Assembly: GCF_000003605.2 (NCBI RefSeq)
Contig: NW_003132495.1
Span: 1-33,689 of the forward strand
Direction of reading: 5' to 3'
Origin: Saccoglossus kowalevskii
Lineage: Eukaryota > Hemichordata > Enteropneusta > Harrimaniidae
Length of the DNA: 33,689 nt
Part shown: piece by piece, positions 1 through 10,232 of the stretch
How positions within the stretch are numbered: the first letter of the stretch is position 1
Layout: the number at the start of each line of letters is the position of its first letter
Made by a program: the position numbers and the translations under genes
The notes under the pieces: model-generated
Told to the model about the DNA's origin: nothing
Database searches by the model: none
What the model saw: only the letters and a program-made list of their open reading frames with translations

Positions 1-30
1 GTGTAGGTAAACACGAATCGTACAGTGTAT
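1..30. repeat. Monomer used to set the numbering (A-type)
   Basis: First complete monomer of the window, used as the phase reference (m1-m30). It ends in GTGTAT, the A-type junction. The C-type has C at m29. The T-type has A at m27 and T at the next m1, two substitutions that travel together across the nominal boundary, so the biological unit boundary is probably elsewhere. The unit contains a 6-bp near-direct repeat across the junction (GTGTCT then GTGTAG), a GTAC palindrome at m20-23, CpGs at m14-15 and m19-20, and a short inverted pair GTGT (m1-4) with ACAC (m11-14). Confidence 0.95.
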
Positions 31-300
31 GTGTAGGTAAACACTAATCGTACAGTATCTTTGTAGGTAAACTCTAATCGTACAGTGTATGTGTAGGTAA
101 ACACTAATCGTACAGTGTCTGTGTAGGTAAACACGAATCGTACATTGTCTGTGTAGGTAAACACGAATCGTACAGTATCTTTGTAGGTAAATACGAATTG
201 TACAGTGTATGTGTAGGTAAACACGAATCGTACAGTGTCTGTGTAGGTAAACACGAATCGTACAGTGTATGTGTAGGTAAACACGAATCGTACAGTGTCT
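1..300. repeat. Left-edge monomers with private m15 variants
   Basis: Ten monomers. The second to fourth (about 31-120) carry T at m15, giving ACTAATCG in place of ACGAATCG, and the third also has a change at m13. I saw this m15 T nowhere else in the window, where m15 variants are C or A. From about 121 on, the block matches 24121 onward at a distance of exactly 24,000 bases (799 monomers plus a net 30 inserted bases), with a private change at m12 near 192. Confidence 0.8.
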
Positions 301-960
301 GTGTAGGTAAACACGAATCATACAGTGTCTGTGTAGGTAAACACGAATCGTAGAGTGTCTGTGTAGATAAACACGAATCGTACAGTGTATGTGTAGGTAA
401 ACACGAATCGTACAGTGTCTGTGTAGGTAAACACGAATCGAACAGTATCTTTGTAGGTAAACACGAATCGTACAGTGTATGTGTAGGTAAACACGAATCG
501 TACAGTGTCTGTGTAGGTAAACACGAATAGTACAGTGTCTGTGTAGGTAAACACGAATCGTACAGTATCTTTGTAGGTAAACGCGAATCGTACAGTGTAT
601 GTGTAGGTAAACACGAATCGTACAGTGTCTGTGTAGGTAAACACGAATCGTACAGTGTCTGTGTAGGTAAACACGAATCGTACAGTGTATGTGTAGGTAA
701 ACGCGAATCGTACAGTGTATGTGTAGGTAAACACGAATCGTACAGTGTCTCTGTAGGTAAACACGAATCGTACAGTGTCTGTGTAGGTAAACACGAATCG
801 TACAGTGTATGTGTAGGTAAACACGAATCGTACAGTGTATGTGTAGGTAAACACGAATCGTACAGTGTCTGTGTAGGTAAACACGAATCGTACAGTGTAT
901 GTGTAGGTAAACACGAATCGTACAGTGTCTGTGTAGGTAAACACGAATCGTACATTGTAT
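301..960. repeat. Higher-order block 'X', copy 1
   Basis: Begins with the three-monomer signature TCATAC (m20 A), then GTAGAGTGTCT (m23 G), then GATAAAC (m7 A), followed by the GAACAGTATCT and ACGCGAATCG variants in fixed order. The same order occurs from 3197, 11469 and 24318. Against 3180-3839 only a few single-base differences are seen, for example C at m1 at 751 and A-type instead of C-type at about 839. The copy at 24318 lacks four monomers present here. Confidence 0.85.
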
Positions 961-1560
961 GTGTAGTTAAACACGAATCGTAGAGTATCTTTGGAGGTTA
1001 ACACGAATCGTACATTGTCTGTGTAGGTAAACACGAATCATAGAGTATCTTTGTAGGTGAACACCAATCGTACAGTGTCTGTGTAGGTAAACACGAATCG
1101 TACAGTGTATGTGTAGGTAAACACGAAACGTACAGTGTCTGTGTAGGTAAACACGAATCGCACAGTGTCTGTGTAGGTAAACACGAATCGTATAGTGTCT
1201 GTGTAGGTAAACAGGAGTAGTACAGTGTCTGTGTAGGTAAACACGAATCGTACATTGTATGTGTAGTTAAACACGAATCGTAGAGTATCTTTGGAGGTTA
1301 ACACGAATCGTACATTGTCTGTGTAGGTAAACACGAATCAAAGAGTATCTTTGTAGGTGAACACCAATCGTACAGTGTCTGTGTAGGTAAACACGAATCG
1401 TACAGTGTATGTGTAGGTAAACACGAAACGTACAGTGTCTGTGTAGGTAAACACGAATCGCACAGTGTCTGTGTAGGTAAACACGAATCGTATAGTGTCT
1501 GTGTAGGTAAACAGGAGTAGTACAGTGTCTGTGTAGGTAAACACGAATCGTACAGTGTAT
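961..1560. repeat. 300-bp tandem duplication (2 x 10 monomers)
   Basis: Positions 961-1260 and 1261-1560 are adjacent copies of a ten-monomer unit, differing at only two bases by eye (T/A at 1040/1340; T/G near 1255/1555). Diagnostic variants inside include GTAGTTAA, TTGGAGGTTAAC, GGTGAACACC, GAAACG, GAATCGCAC, TATAGTG and ACAGGAGTAG. This near-identity marks one of the most recent duplications in the window. Confidence 0.93.
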
Positions 1561-1680
1561 GTGTAGGTAAACACGAAACGTACAATGTCTGTGTAGGTAA
1601 ACACGAATCGCACAGTGTCTGTGTAGGTAAACACGAATCGTATAGTGTCTGTGTAGGTAAACAGGAGTAGTACAGTGTCT
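1531..1680. repeat. 150-bp (5-monomer) extra copy nested in the 300-bp unit
   Basis: The five-monomer set at 1381-1530 (plain, GAAACG, GAATCGCAC, TATAGTG, ACAGGAGTAG) is repeated immediately at 1531-1680 with one change (CAATGTCT near 1585). The same 5-monomer doubling is seen at about 3961-4260 and 12240-12530, so a doubled form was itself copied. Confidence 0.9.
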
Positions 1681-2430
1681 GTGTAGGTAAACACGAATCG
1701 TACATTGTCTGTGTAGGTAAACACGAATCGTACAGTATCTTTGTAGGTAAACACGAATCGTACAGTGTCTGTGTAGGTAAACACGAATCGTACAGTGTAT
1801 GTGTAGGTAAACACGAATCGTACAGTGTCTGTGTAGATAAACACGAATCATACAGTGTCTGTGTAGGTAAACACGAATAGTACAGTGTATGTGTAGGTAA
1901 ACATGAATCGCACAGTGTATGTGTAGGTAAACACAAATCGTACAGTGTCTGTGAAGGTAAACACGAATCGTACAGTGTCTGTGTAGGTAAACACGAATCG
2001 TACAGTGTCTGTGTAGGTAAACACGAATCGTACAGTGTCTGTGTAGGTAAACACGAATCGTACAGTGTCTGTGTAGGTAAACACGAATCGTACAGTATCT
2101 TTGTAGGTAAACACGAATCGTACAGTGTCTGTGTAGGTAAACACGAACCGTACAGTGTATGTGTAGGTAAACACGAATCGTACAGTGTATGTGTAGGTAA
2201 ACACGAATCATACAGTGTCTGAGTAGGTAAACACGAATCGTACAGTGTATGTGTAGGTAAACACGAATCGTACAGTGTCTGTGTAGATAAACACGAATCG
2301 TACAGTGTATGTGTAGGTAAACACGAATCGTACAGTGTCTGTGTAGGTAAACACGAATCGCACAGTGTCTGTGTAGGTAAACACGAATCGTATAGTGTCT
2401 GTGTAGGTAAACACGAATCTTACAGTGTAT
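1681..2430. repeat. Satellite block with first GAGTAGG signature
   Basis: Contains a run of C-type monomers around 1951-2080, a GTGAAGG variant near 1951, GAACCG near 2147, and the TCATAC plus GTCTGAGTAGG signature at 2208-2226. That signature recurs at 3107, 22008, 22998, 27230 and 31674. After 2208 the monomer order matches 22008 onward until about 2400, where four monomers present in the 22-kb copy are absent. Confidence 0.8.
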
Positions 2431-3127
2431 GTGTAGGTCAACACGAATCGTACAGTATCTTTGTAGGTAAACACGAATCGTACAGTGTATGTGTAGGTAA
2501 ACACGAATCTTACAGTGTATGTGTAGGTAAACACGAATCGTACAGTGTCTGTGTAGGTAAACACGAATCGTACAGTGTCTGTGTAGGTAAACACGAATCG
2601 TACATTGTCTGTGTAGGTAAACACGAATCGTACAGTATCTTTGTAGGTAAACACGAGTCGTACAGTGTCTGTGTAGGTAAACACGAATCGTAGAGTGTAT
2701 GTGTAGGTAAACACGAATCGTACAGTGTCTGTGTAGATAAACACGAATCATACAGTGTCTGTGTAGGTAAACACGAATAGTACAGTGTATGTGTAGGTAA
2801 ACATGAATCGCACAGTCTATGTGTAGGTAAACACGAATCGTACAGTGTCTGTGTAGGTAAACACGAATCGTACAGTGTCTGTGTAGGTAAACAGAATCGT
2901 ACAGTGTCTGTGTAGGTAAACACGAATCGTACAGTGTCTGTGTAGGTAAACACGAATCGTACATTGTCTGTGTAGGTAAACACGAATCGTACAGTATCTT
3001 TGTAGGTAAACACGAATCGTACAGTGTCTGTGTAGGTAAACACGAACCGTACAGTGTATGTGTAGGTAAACACGAATCGTACAGTGTATGTGTAGGTAAA
3101 CACGAATCATACAGTGTCTGAGTAGGT
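2431..3127. repeat. Higher-order block 'D', copy 1
   Basis: Matches 22321-23018 (offset 19,890, becoming 19,891 after a 1-base deletion here) and 30967-31694. Shared rare markers are GGTCAACAC at the start, GAATCTTAC, GAGTCG, the CACAGTCTATG change near 2812, GAACCG, and GTCTGAGTAGG at the end. A single C is missing near 2893 (ACAGAATCG), which shifts the register of everything downstream by one base. Confidence 0.85.
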
Positions 3128-3129
3128 AA

Positions 3130-4265
3130 ACACGAATCGTACAGTGTATGTGTAGGTAAACACGAATCGTACAGTGTCTGTGTAGGTAAACACGAATCAT
3201 ACAGTGTCTGTGTAGGTAAACACGAATCGTAGAGTGTCTGTGTAGATAAACACGAATCGTACAGTGTATGTGTAGGTAAACACGAATCGTACAGTGTCTG
3301 TGTAGGTAAACACGAATCGAACAGTATCTTTGTAGGTAAACACGAATCGTACAATGTATGTGTAGGTAAACACGAATCGTACAGTGTCTGTGTAGGTAAA
3401 CACGAATAGTACAGTGTCTGTGTAGGTAAACACGAATCGTACAGTATCTTTGTAGGTAAACGCGAATCGTACAGTGTATGTGTAGGTAAACACGAATCGT
3501 ACAGTGTCTGTGTAGGTAAACACGAATCGTACAGTGTCTGTGTAGGTAAACACGAATCGTACAGTGTATGTGTAGGTAAACGCGAATCGTACAGTGTATG
3601 TGTAGGTAAACACGAATCGTACAGTGTCTGTGTAGGTAAACACGAATCGTACAGTGTCTGTGTAGGTAAACACGAATCGTACAGTGTATGTGTAGGTAAA
3701 CACGAATCGTACAGTGTCTGTGTAGGTAAACACGAATCGTACAGTGTCTGTGTAGGTAAACACGAATCGTACAGTGTATGTGTAGGTAAACACGAATCGT
3801 ACAGTGTCTGTGTAGGTAAACACGAATCGTACATTGTATGTGTAGGTAAACACGAATCGTAGAGTATCTTTGGAGGTTAACACGAATCGTACATTGTCTG
3901 TGTAGGTAAACACGAATCAAAGAGTATCTTTGTAGGTGAACACCAATCGAACAGTGTCTGTGTAGGTAAACACGAATCGTACAGTGTATGTGTAGGTAAA
4001 CATGAAACGTACAGTGTCTGTGTAGGTAAACACGAATCGCACAGTGTCTGTGTAGGTAAACACGAATCGTATAGTGTCTTTGTAGGTAAACAGGAGTAGT
4101 ACAGTGTCTGTGTAGGTAAACACGAATCGTACAGTGTATGTGTAGGTAAACACGAAACGTACAGTGTCTGTGTAGGTAAACACGAATCGCACAGTGTCTG
4201 TGTAGGTAAACACGAATCGTATAGTGTCTGTGTAGGTAAACAGGAGTAGTACAGTGTCTGTGTAG
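3130..4265. repeat. Block X plus duplicated 150-bp unit, copy paired with 11402-12537
   Basis: Positions align with 11402-12537 at a constant offset of 8,272 bases. Shared private variants make descent from one segment clear: CAATGTATG near 3354, GAATCAAAGAG, CACCAATCGAACAG, CATGAAACG, TATAGTGTCTTTG and two copies of ACAGGAGTAG. The match ends abruptly at about 4265: this copy continues with GTAGAGTATCT and its partner with GGTCAACAC. Confidence 0.87.
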
Positions 4266-4966
4266 GTAAACACGAATCGTAGAGTATCTTTGTAGGTAAA
4301 CACGAATCGTACAGTGTATGTGTAGGTAAACACGAATCGTACATTGTCTATGTAGGTAAACACGAATAGTACAGTGTCTGTGTAGGTAAACACGAATCGT
4401 ACAGTATCTTTGTAGGTAAACACGAATCGTACAGAGTATGTGTAGGTAAACACGAATTGTACAGTGTCTATGTAGGTAAACACGAATCGTACAGTGTATG
4501 TGTAGGTAAACACGAATAGTACAGGGTCTGTATAGGTAATCACAAATCGTACAGTATCTTTGTAGGTAAACACGAATCGTACAGTGTCTGTGTAGGTAAA
4601 CACGAATCGTAGAGTATCTTTGTAGGTAAACACGAATCGTACAGTGTATGTGTAGGTAAACACGAATCGTACATTGTCTGTGTAGGTAAACACGAATCGT
4701 ACAGTGTATGTGTAGGTAAACACGAATCGTAGAGTATCTTTGTAGGTAAACACGAATCGTACATTGTCTGTGTAGGTAAACACGAATCGTAGAGTATCGT
4801 TGTAGGTGAACACGAATCATACAGTGTCTGTGTAGGTAAACACGAATCGTACAGTGTCTGTGTAGGTAAACACGAATCGTATAGTGTATGTGTAGGTAAA
4901 TACGAATAGTACAGTGTCTGTGTAGGTAAACACGAATTGTACAGTGTCTGTGTAGGTAAACACGAA
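4266..4966. repeat. Higher-order block 'Z', copy 1
   Basis: Identified by a string of otherwise rare variants: GTCTATGTAGG, CAGAGTATG, the marker CAGGGTCTGTATAGG with AATCACAAATCG at 4522-4550, and GTATCGTTGTAGGTGAAC near 4795. The same string occurs at about 23340-23957, 27480-27960 and 32017-32633. The marker starts are 4522, 23513, 27655 and 32189. Confidence 0.88.
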
Positions 4967-5866
4967 TCACACAGTGTCTGTGTAGGTAAACACGAATCGT
5001 AGAGTGTCTGTGTAGATAAACACGAATCGTACAGTGTATGTGTAGGTAAACACGAATCGTACAGTGTCTGTGTAGGTAAACACGAATCGTACAGTATCTT
5101 TGTAGGTAAACACGAATCGTACAGTGTATGTGTAGGTAAACACGAATCGTACAGTGTCTGTGTAGGTAAACACGAATAGTACAGTGTCTGTGTAGGTAAA
5201 CACGAATCGTACAGTATCTTTGTAGGTAAACACGAATCGTACAGTGTCTGTGTAGGTAAACACGAATCATACAGTGTCTGTGTAGGTAAACACGAATCGT
5301 AGAGTGTCTGTGTAGATAAACACGAATCGTACAGTGTCTGTGTAGGTAAACACGAATAGTACAGTGTCTGTGTAGGTAAACACGAATCGTACAGTATCTT
5401 TGTAGGTAAACACGAATCGTACAGTGTATGTGTAGGTAAACACGAATCGTACAGTGTCTGTGTAGGTAAACACGAATAGTACAGTGTCTGTGTAGGTAAA
5501 CACGAATCGTACAGTATCTTTGTAGGTAAACACGAATCGTACAGTGTCTGTGTAGGTAAACCCGAATCATACAGTGTCTGTGTAGGTAAACACGAATCGT
5601 AGAGTGTCTGTGTAGATAAACACGAATCGTACAGTGTCTGTGTAGGTAAACACGAATAGTACAGTGTCTGTGTAGGTAAACACGAATCGTACAGTATCTT
5701 TGTAGGTAAACACGAATCGTACAGTGTATGTGTAGGTAAACACGAATCTTACAGTGTATGTGTAGGTAAACACGAATCGTACATTGTCTGTGTAGGTAAA
5801 CACGAATCGTACAGTGTATGTGTAGGTAAACACGAATAGTACAGTGTATGTGTAGGTAAACACGAA
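4967..5866. repeat. Three consecutive starts of a 300-bp (10-monomer) higher-order unit
   Basis: The X signature (TCACAC or TCATAC, then GTAGAGTGTCT, then GATAAAC) starts at 4967, 5267 and 5567, exactly 300 bases apart. The first two units are complete ten-monomer units and differ mainly in monomers 3-4. The third begins the same way but changes after six monomers. This is the clearest local regular higher-order periodicity in the window. Confidence 0.88.
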
Positions 5867-6420
5867 TCGCACAGTGTATGTGTAGGTAAACACGAATTGC
5901 ACAGTGTCTGTGTAGGTAAACACGAATCGTACAGTGTCTGTGTAGGTAAACACGAATCGTACAGTGTATGTGTAGGTAAACATGAATTGTACAGTGTCTG
6001 TGTAGGTAAACACGAATCGTACATTGTATGTGTAGGTAAACACGAATCGTAGAGTATCTTTGTAGGTAAACACAAATCGTACAGTGTATGTGTAGGTAAA
6101 CACGAATCGTACAGTGTATGTGTAGGTAAACACGAATCGTACAGTGTCTGTGTAGGTAAACACGAATCGTACAGTGTATGTGTAGGTAAACACGAATCGT
6201 ACAGTGTATGCGTAGGTAAACACGAATCGTAGAGTATCTTTGTAGGTAAACACGAATCGTACATTGTCTGTGTAGGTAAACACCAATCGTAGAGTATCTT
6301 TGTAGGTGAACACGAATCGTACAGTGTCTGTGTAGGTAAACACGAATCGTACAGTGTAAGTGTAGGTAAACACGAATCGTACAGTGTCTGTGTAGGTAAA
6401 CACGAATCGCACAGTGTCTG
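5567..6420. repeat. Block family 'Y', copy paired with 10233
   Basis: 5567-6215 aligns with 10233-10881 at an offset of 4,666. Order: X signature, GAATAG monomers, GAATCTTAC, GAATCGCAC, GAATTGCAC, CATGAATTG, CATTGTATG, GTAGAGTATCT, CACAAATCG, then the GCGTAGG change near 6210. It continues with CACCAATCG plus GTAGAGTATCTTTG plus GGTGAAC (near 6282), a signature seen about ten times in the window, and a GTGTAAGTG variant near 6358. Confidence 0.85.
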
Positions 6421-6440
6421 TGTCTGTGTAGATAAACACG
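6401..6440. repeat. 36-bp variant monomer, copy 1
   Basis: The junction reads GTGTCT, GTGTCT, GTGTAG: a 6-bp duplication lengthens one monomer to 36 bp. It always follows GAATCGCACA and precedes GATAAAC plus CATTGTATG. The other copies start near 6894, 11134 and 20503, so the duplication arose once and was then copied with its neighbours. Confidence 0.93.
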
Positions 6441-7228
6441 AATCGTACATTGTATGTGTAGGTAAACACGAATCGTAGAGTATCTTTGTAGGTAAACACG
6501 AATCGTACAGTGTATGTGTAGGTAAACACGAATCGTACAGTGTATGTGTAGGTAAACACGAATCGTACAGTGTCTGTGTAGGTAAACACGAATCGTACAG
6601 TGTATGTGTAGGTAAACACGAATCGTACAGTGTATGCGTAGGTAAACACGAATCGTACAGTGTCTGTGTAGATAAACACGAATCGTACATTGTATGTGTA
6701 GGTAAACACGAATCGTAGAGTATCTTTGTAGGTAAACACGAATCGTACATTGTCTGTGTAGGTAAACACCAATCGTAGAGTATCTTTGTAGGTGAACACG
6801 AATCGTACAGTGTCTGTGTAGGTAAACACGAATCGTACAGTGTAAGTGTAGGTAAACACGAATCGTACAGTGTCTGTGTAGGTAAACACGAATCGCACAG
6901 TGTCTGTGTCTGTGTAGATAAACACGAATCGTACATTGTATGTGTAGGTAAACACGAATCGTAGAGTATCTTTGTAGGTAAACACGAATCGTACAGTGTA
7001 TGTGTAGGTAAACACAAATCGTACAGTGTCTGTGTAGGTAAACACGAATCGTACATTGTCTGTGTAGGTAAACACGAATCGTACAGTATCTTTGTAGGTA
7101 AACACGAATTGTACAGTGTATGTGTAGGTAAACACGAATCGTACAGTGTCTGTGTAGGTAAACACGAATCGTACAGTGTATGTGTAGGTAAACACGAATC
7201 GTACAGTGTCTGTGTAGGTAAACACGAA
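6421..7228. repeat. Second Y block with 36-bp monomer, 486 bp after the first
   Basis: The 36-bp monomers at 6408 and 6894 are 486 bases apart (16 monomers, one of them 36 bp), and the flanking variants repeat at the same spacing (CACCAATCG at about 6282 and 6768; GTGTAAGTG at about 6358 and 6844). 6640-7220 aligns with 10880-11460 at an offset of 4,240. Confidence 0.85.
6887..6926. repeat. 36-bp variant monomer, copy 2
   Basis: Same GTGTCT duplication and same context as the copy near 6408: GAATCGCACA before it, GATAAAC and CATTGTATG after it. Confidence 0.93.
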
Positions 7229-7589
7229 TCATAGAGTGTCTGTGTAGGTAAACACGAATCGTAGAGTGTCTGTGTAGATAAACACGAATCGTACAGTGTA
7301 TGTGTAGGTAAACACGAATCGTACAGTGTCTGTGTAGGTAAACACGAATCGAACAGTATCTTTGTAGGTAAACACGAATCGTACAGTGTATGTGTAGATA
7401 AACACGAATCGTACAGTGTCTGTGTAGGTAAACACGAATCGTACAGTGTATGTGTAGGTAAACACGAATAGTACAGTGTATGTGTAGGTAAACACGAATC
7501 GCACAGTGTATGTGTAGGTAAACACGAAATTGCACAGTGTCTGTGTAGGTAAACACGAATCGTACAGTGTCTGTGTAGGTAAACACGAA
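7229..7589. repeat. Short X block followed by start of the Y family
   Basis: Opens with the X signature carrying an extra change (TCATAGAG in place of TCATACAG), then GATAAAC, GAACAGTATCT, GAATAG, GAATCGCAC. Within it, near 7528, an extra A (CGAAATTG) begins a cluster of four single-base insertions. Confidence 0.75.
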
Positions 7590-7710
7590 TCGTACAGTGT
7601 ATGTGTAAGGTAAACACGAATTGTACAGTGTCTGTGTAGGTAAACACGAAATCGTACAGTGTATGTGTAGGTAAACACGAATCGTAGAGCATCTTTGTAG
7701 GTAAACACCG
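7528..7710. repeat. Cluster of four +1 indels in consecutive monomers
   Basis: Within about 180 bases: CGAAATTG (extra A, about 7528), GTAAGGTAAAC (extra A, about 7607), CGAAATCG (extra A, about 7650) and ACACCGAATCG (extra C, about 7709). Elsewhere indels are kilobases apart. All four lengthen short homopolymers by one base, the usual signature of uncorrected sequencing error, though real local decay cannot be excluded. Confidence 0.8.
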
Positions 7711-9650
7711 AATCGTACAGTGTATGTGTAGGTAAACACGAATCGTACAGTGTATGTGTAGGTAAACACGAATCGTACAGTGTCTGTGTAGGTAAACACG
7801 AATCGTACAGTGTATGTGTAGGTAAACACGAATCGTACAGTGTAATCGTAGGTAAACACGAATCGTACAGTGTCTGTGTAGATAAACACGAATCGTACAC
7901 TGTATGTGTAGGTAAACACGAATCGTAGAGTATCTTTGTAGGTAAACACGAATCGTACATTGTCTGTGTAGGTAAACACCAATCGTAGAGTATCTTTGTA
8001 GGTGAACACGAATCGTACAGTGTCTGTGTAGGTAAACACGAATCGTACAGTGTATGTGTAGGTAAACACGAATCGTACAGTATCTTTGTAGGTAAACACG
8101 AATCGTACAGTGTATGTGTAGGTAAACACGAATCGTACAGTGTCTGTGTAGGTAAACACGAATCGTACATTGTCTGTGTAGGTAAACACGAATCGTACAG
8201 TATCTTTGTAGGTAAACACGAATTGTACAGTGTATGTGTAGGTAAACACGAATCGTACAGTGTCTGTGTAGGTAAACACGAATCGTACAGTGTATGTGTA
8301 GGTAAACACGAATCGTACAGTGTCTGTGTAGGTAAACACGAATCATACAGTGTCTGTGTAGGTAAACACGAATCGTAGAGTGTCTGTGTAGATAAACACG
8401 AATCGTACAGTGTATGTGTAGGTAAACACGAATCGTACAGTGTCTGTGTAGGTAAACACGAATCGAACAGTATCTTTGTAGGTAAACACGAATCGTACAG
8501 TGTATGTGTAGGTAAACACGAATCGTACAGTGTCTGTGTAGGTAAACACGAATAGTACAGTGTCTGTGTAGGTAAACACGAATCGTACAGTATCTTTGTA
8601 GGTAAACGCGAATCGTACAGTGTATGTGTAGGTAAACACGAATCGTACAGTGTCTGTGTAGGTAAACACGAATCGTACAGTATCTTTGTAGGTAAACACG
8701 AATCGTACAGTGTATGTGTAGGTAAACACGAATCGTACAGTGTCTGTGTAGGTAAACACGAATAGTACAGTGTCTGTGTAGGTAAACACGAATCGTACAG
8801 TATCTTTGTAGGTAAACACGAATCGTACAGTGTCTGTGTAGGTAAACACGAATCATACAGTGTCTGTGTAGGTAAACACGAATCGTAGAGTGTCTGTGTA
8901 GATAAACACGAATCGTACAGTGTCTGTGTAGGTAAACACGAATAGTACAGTGTCTGTGTAGGTAAACACGAATCGTACAGTATCTTTGTAGGTAAACACG
9001 AATCGTACAGTGTCTGTGTAGGTAAACACGAATCGTACAGTGTCTGTGTAGGTAAACACGAATCGTACAGTGTATGTGTAGGTAAACACGAATAGTACAG
9101 TGTATGTGTAGGTAAACACGATTCGCACTGTGTATGTGTAGGTAAACACGAATTGCACAGTTGTCTGTGTAGGTAAACACGAATCGTACAGTGTCTGTGT
9201 AGGTAAACACGAATCGTACAGTGTATGTGTAGGTAAACACGAATTGTACAGTGTCTGTGTAGGTAAACACGAATCGTACATTGTATGTGTAGGTAAACAC
9301 GAATCGTAGAGTATCTTTGTAGGTAAACACAAATCGTACAGTGTATGTGTAGGTAAACACGAATCGTACAGTGTATGTGTAGGTAAACACGAATCGTACA
9401 GTGTCTGTGTAGGTAAACACGAATCGTACAGTGTATGTGTAGGTAAACACGAATCGTACAGTGTATGCGTAGGTAAACACGAATCGTACAGTGTCTGTGT
9501 AGATAAACACGAATCGTACATTGTATGTGTAGGTAAACACGAATCGTACAGTATCTTTGTAGGTAAACACGAATCGTACATTGTCTGTGTAGGTAAACAC
9601 CAATCGTAGAGTATCTTTGTAGGTGAACACGAATCGTACAGTGTCTGTGT
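7590..9650. repeat. Large higher-order block 'E', copy 1 (about 2 kb)
   Basis: Aligns with 14863-16917 at an offset of 7,267 (7,266 after an extra T near 9162). Shared landmarks include CACTGTATG near 7899, X signatures at 8343 and 8853 (510 apart, as at 15610 and 16120), ACGCGAATCG near 8610, and GCACTGTGTATG near 9124. The 510 bases from 8343 look unchanged in the other copy. Divergence begins at about 9650. Confidence 0.87.
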
Positions 9651-10232
9651 AGGTAAACACGAATCGTACAGTGTCTGTGTAGGTAAACACGAATAGTACA
9701 GTGTCTGTGTAGGTAAACACGAATCGTACAGTATCTTTGTAGGTAAACGCGAATCGTAAGTGTATGTGTAGGTAAACACGAATCGTACAGTGTCTGTGTA
9801 GGTAAACACGAATCGTACAGTGTATGTGTAGGTAAACATGAATTGTACAGTGTCTGTGTAGGTAAACACGAATCGTACATTGTATGTGTAGGTAAACACG
9901 AATCGTAGAGTATCTTTGTAGGTAAACACAAATCGTACAGTGTATGTGTAGGTAAACACGAATCGTACAGTGTATGTGTAGGTAAACACGAATCGTACAG
10001 TGTCTGTGTAGGTAAACACGAATCGTACAGTGTATGTGTAGGTAAACACGAATCGTACAGTGTATGCGTAGGTAAACACGAATCGTACAGTGTATGTGTA
10101 GGTAAACACGAATCGTACAGTGTCTGTGTAGGTAAACACGAATAGTACAGTGTCTGTGTAGGTAAACACGAATCGTACAGTATCTTTGTAGGTAAACACG
10201 AATCGTACAGTGTCTGTGTAGGTAAACACGAA
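9651..10232. repeat. Block with shared single-base deletion, paired with 30180-30700
   Basis: Carries GAATCGTAAGTG near 9751 (one C lost) directly after ACGCG. The same deletion in the same context lies at 30287, and both are followed by CATGAATTG, CATTGTATG, GTAGAGTATCT, CACAAATCG and GCGTAGG in order. It ends with TATCT, plain and TCATATAG monomers leading into the next X signature. Confidence 0.83.

Noticed and set aside
2817-8339. Other long minus-strand open frames (for example 2817-8339, 19726-27165, 26718-31310, 27673-33681)
   Set aside because: Same artefact. They overlap one another in different frames and end only where a variant creates a stop, for example m20 A turning CGA into TGA.
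9155-9170. Isolated +1 indels (near 9162, 13789, 17148, 27170, 30612, 33634) as biological markers
   Set aside because: Each is private to one copy and homopolymer-like or single-base, so sequencing error is as likely as real change.
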